From Clostridia bacterium (GTDB lineage: Bacteria > Bacillota > Clostridia > Oscillospirales > Acutalibacteraceae), in assembly GCA_017442445.1 (NCBI GenBank), contig JAFRZS010000041.1:1-6247 (forward strand): a stretch of DNA of 6,247 nucleotides, given 5' to 3'. Position numbers and translations under genes: made by a program. The notes under the pieces were generated by a model. That model was given only the letters and a program-made list of their open reading frames with translations. It did not search any database and was not told where the DNA came from. Positions 5,467 through 6,247 of this stretch are shown piece after piece. Each line of letters opens with the position of its first letter. Position 1 is the stretch's first letter.

Positions 5467-6247
5467 TCAATCAGCAAATGAATACGGAAGTGAATGCACT
5501 TTTGCATAGTTTTCTGCAGTAGAATCTTTATAAACTTTGAATCGGACATTACCGCTGTTGCTGTGCAGAAATGCACCTTCATTGATTACAACATCTTTTG
5601 ATTCGATCTCAACTGATTGCAGCGATGTGCAGTACGAAAACGCATATTTTCCGATATTCTTGATTCCTGACGGTATTACAATTTTAGTTACACCTGAATT
5701 ATTTGAGAGTGCAAATTCTCCGATTGAAAGAACAGGCTTTCCGTCAATTTCCTTAGGAATAGTTATATTAGATATATTGTAATTACAGCCTGTTATTTCA
5801 ACACCGTCTTTATACTCTCTTGTGTTGAATACAGCTACGATTCCGCTCTGATTTTCAAGTCCGGGAGGAATTGTATTTTCTTCTCGCTTAGTTGTTTCAA
5901 CTTCACCGACTTTTAGTTTGTATTTTATTGCGTTATCCTTGCAGTATCTGTATGCTTCAGATGTAAGTGAACATTCAACCGTTAAACTTACACAATCTCC
6001 GAATACAAATTCACCAAAATCTGAAACTGTTGAGGGTATGATTATATATGTAAGTACTGTGCAACCGTAGAAAGCCTGATTGCCTATTTTTCTCAGGCTG
6101 TCAGAAAGTGTTACTGATTCAAGATATGAGCACTTAGCAAAAGCCTGTTCACCGATTTCAATCACAGATGACTGAATTACCAAAGTGCGAAGGAAATAGC
6201 TCTGATAAAATGCCTTATCCCCTATTTTTGTAACTTTTTTTCCGTTA
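5467..6247 (-). CDS. BspA-type leucine-rich-repeat (LRR_5) protein, 5'-truncated
   Basis: The frame is open from the right window edge, giving 259 visible residues, and no start is present. A TTG at 6183 is an internal leucine codon inside a repeat. Counting from the edge, the first repeat block has a hydrophobic-Gly pair at residues 8, 31, 54 and 77, an exact 23-residue period of the form IGxxAF. It ends in a capping segment at 94-112 (SEAYRYCKDNAIKYKL). A polar linker (about 113-135, containing KREENTIPPG) follows. The second block opens with the typical ITIPKEIDGKPV segment and repeats at 175, 198 and 221, again 23 apart. It ends with a similar cap (TAENYAKVHSLPYSF) at the C-terminus. There is no LPXTG, membrane segment or cell-wall repeat at this end. 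Such proteins are usually exported and implicated in surface binding or adhesion. Signal peptide and anchoring, if any, are outside the window. The specific role is unknown. Confidence 0.88.
   Translation of the reverse strand, partial: NGKKVTKIGDKAFYQSYFLRTLVIQSSVIEIGEQAFAKCSYLESVTLSDSLRKIGNQAFYGCTVLTYIIIPSTVSDFGEFVFGDCVSLTVECSLTSEAYRYCKDNAIKYKLKVGEVETTKREENTIPPGLENQSGIVAVFNTREYKDGVEITGCNYNISNITIPKEIDGKPVLSIGEFALSNNSGVTKIVIPSGIKNIGKYAFSYCTSLQSVEIESKDVVINEGAFLHSNSGNVRFKVYKDSTAENYAKVHSLPYSFAD

Noticed and set aside
5397..5582. Minus-strand frame of about 61 codons across the terminator
   Set aside because: It overlaps the LRR gene in another frame, runs through the terminator hairpin and has no recognisable features.
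6181..6183. TTG as the start of the LRR gene
   Set aside because: The frame stays open to the window edge and upstream residues continue the 23-residue repeat (KIGDKAFYQS), so the TTG is internal.

Overview
The window looks like a 6.2 kb piece, probably a whole short contig, from an AT-rich, endospore-forming member of the Firmicutes. An uncultured gut Clostridia lineage of the Oscillospiraceae/Ruminococcaceae type is the best guess. This rests on the mix of a dipicolinate synthase gene (sporulation), a Clostridia-style MurC, a large GH2 beta-galactosidase and a BspA-type leucine-rich-repeat protein, together with strong AGGTGAT/GAGGA ribosome binding sites. The taxonomic placement is inference.

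Layout. Bases 1-116 are a perfect inverted copy of bases 281-396 and are most likely a fold-back chimera at the contig end. Bases 117-935 (minus strand) carry dpaA, dipicolinate synthase subunit A. Its extreme C-terminus is replaced by chimeric sequence, and a ribosome binding site for the expected next gene, dpaB, survives at the junction. A 119-base divergent intergenic region (936-1054) holds a near-consensus housekeeping promoter for murC, a possible sigma-K-like promoter for dpaA and a small inverted repeat. On the plus strand, murC (1055-2431) is followed after one base by a beta-galactosidase gene (2433-5417). These two very probably share a transcript and are translationally coupled. 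A strong hairpin (5422-5454) separates that unit from a convergent, 5'-truncated gene for a BspA-type LRR protein (5467 to the window end, minus strand).

How the genes relate. dpaA makes the spore-core chelator DPA and belongs to the late mother-cell programme. murC adds L-alanine to UDP-MurNAc in peptidoglycan synthesis. The beta-galactosidase should hydrolyse beta-galactosides in the cytoplasm, and its cotranscription with murC has no obvious metabolic logic. The LRR protein is probably exported, but its N-terminus lies outside the window.

There are no stretches over 300 bases without a gene, and I found no tRNA, rRNA, CRISPR array, transposase or defence gene. I see no convincing undescribed system. 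The most informative oddities are the end chimera, the corrected starts of murC and lacZ, the murC-lacZ coupling, and substitutions at the metal and lid positions of the beta-galactosidase.
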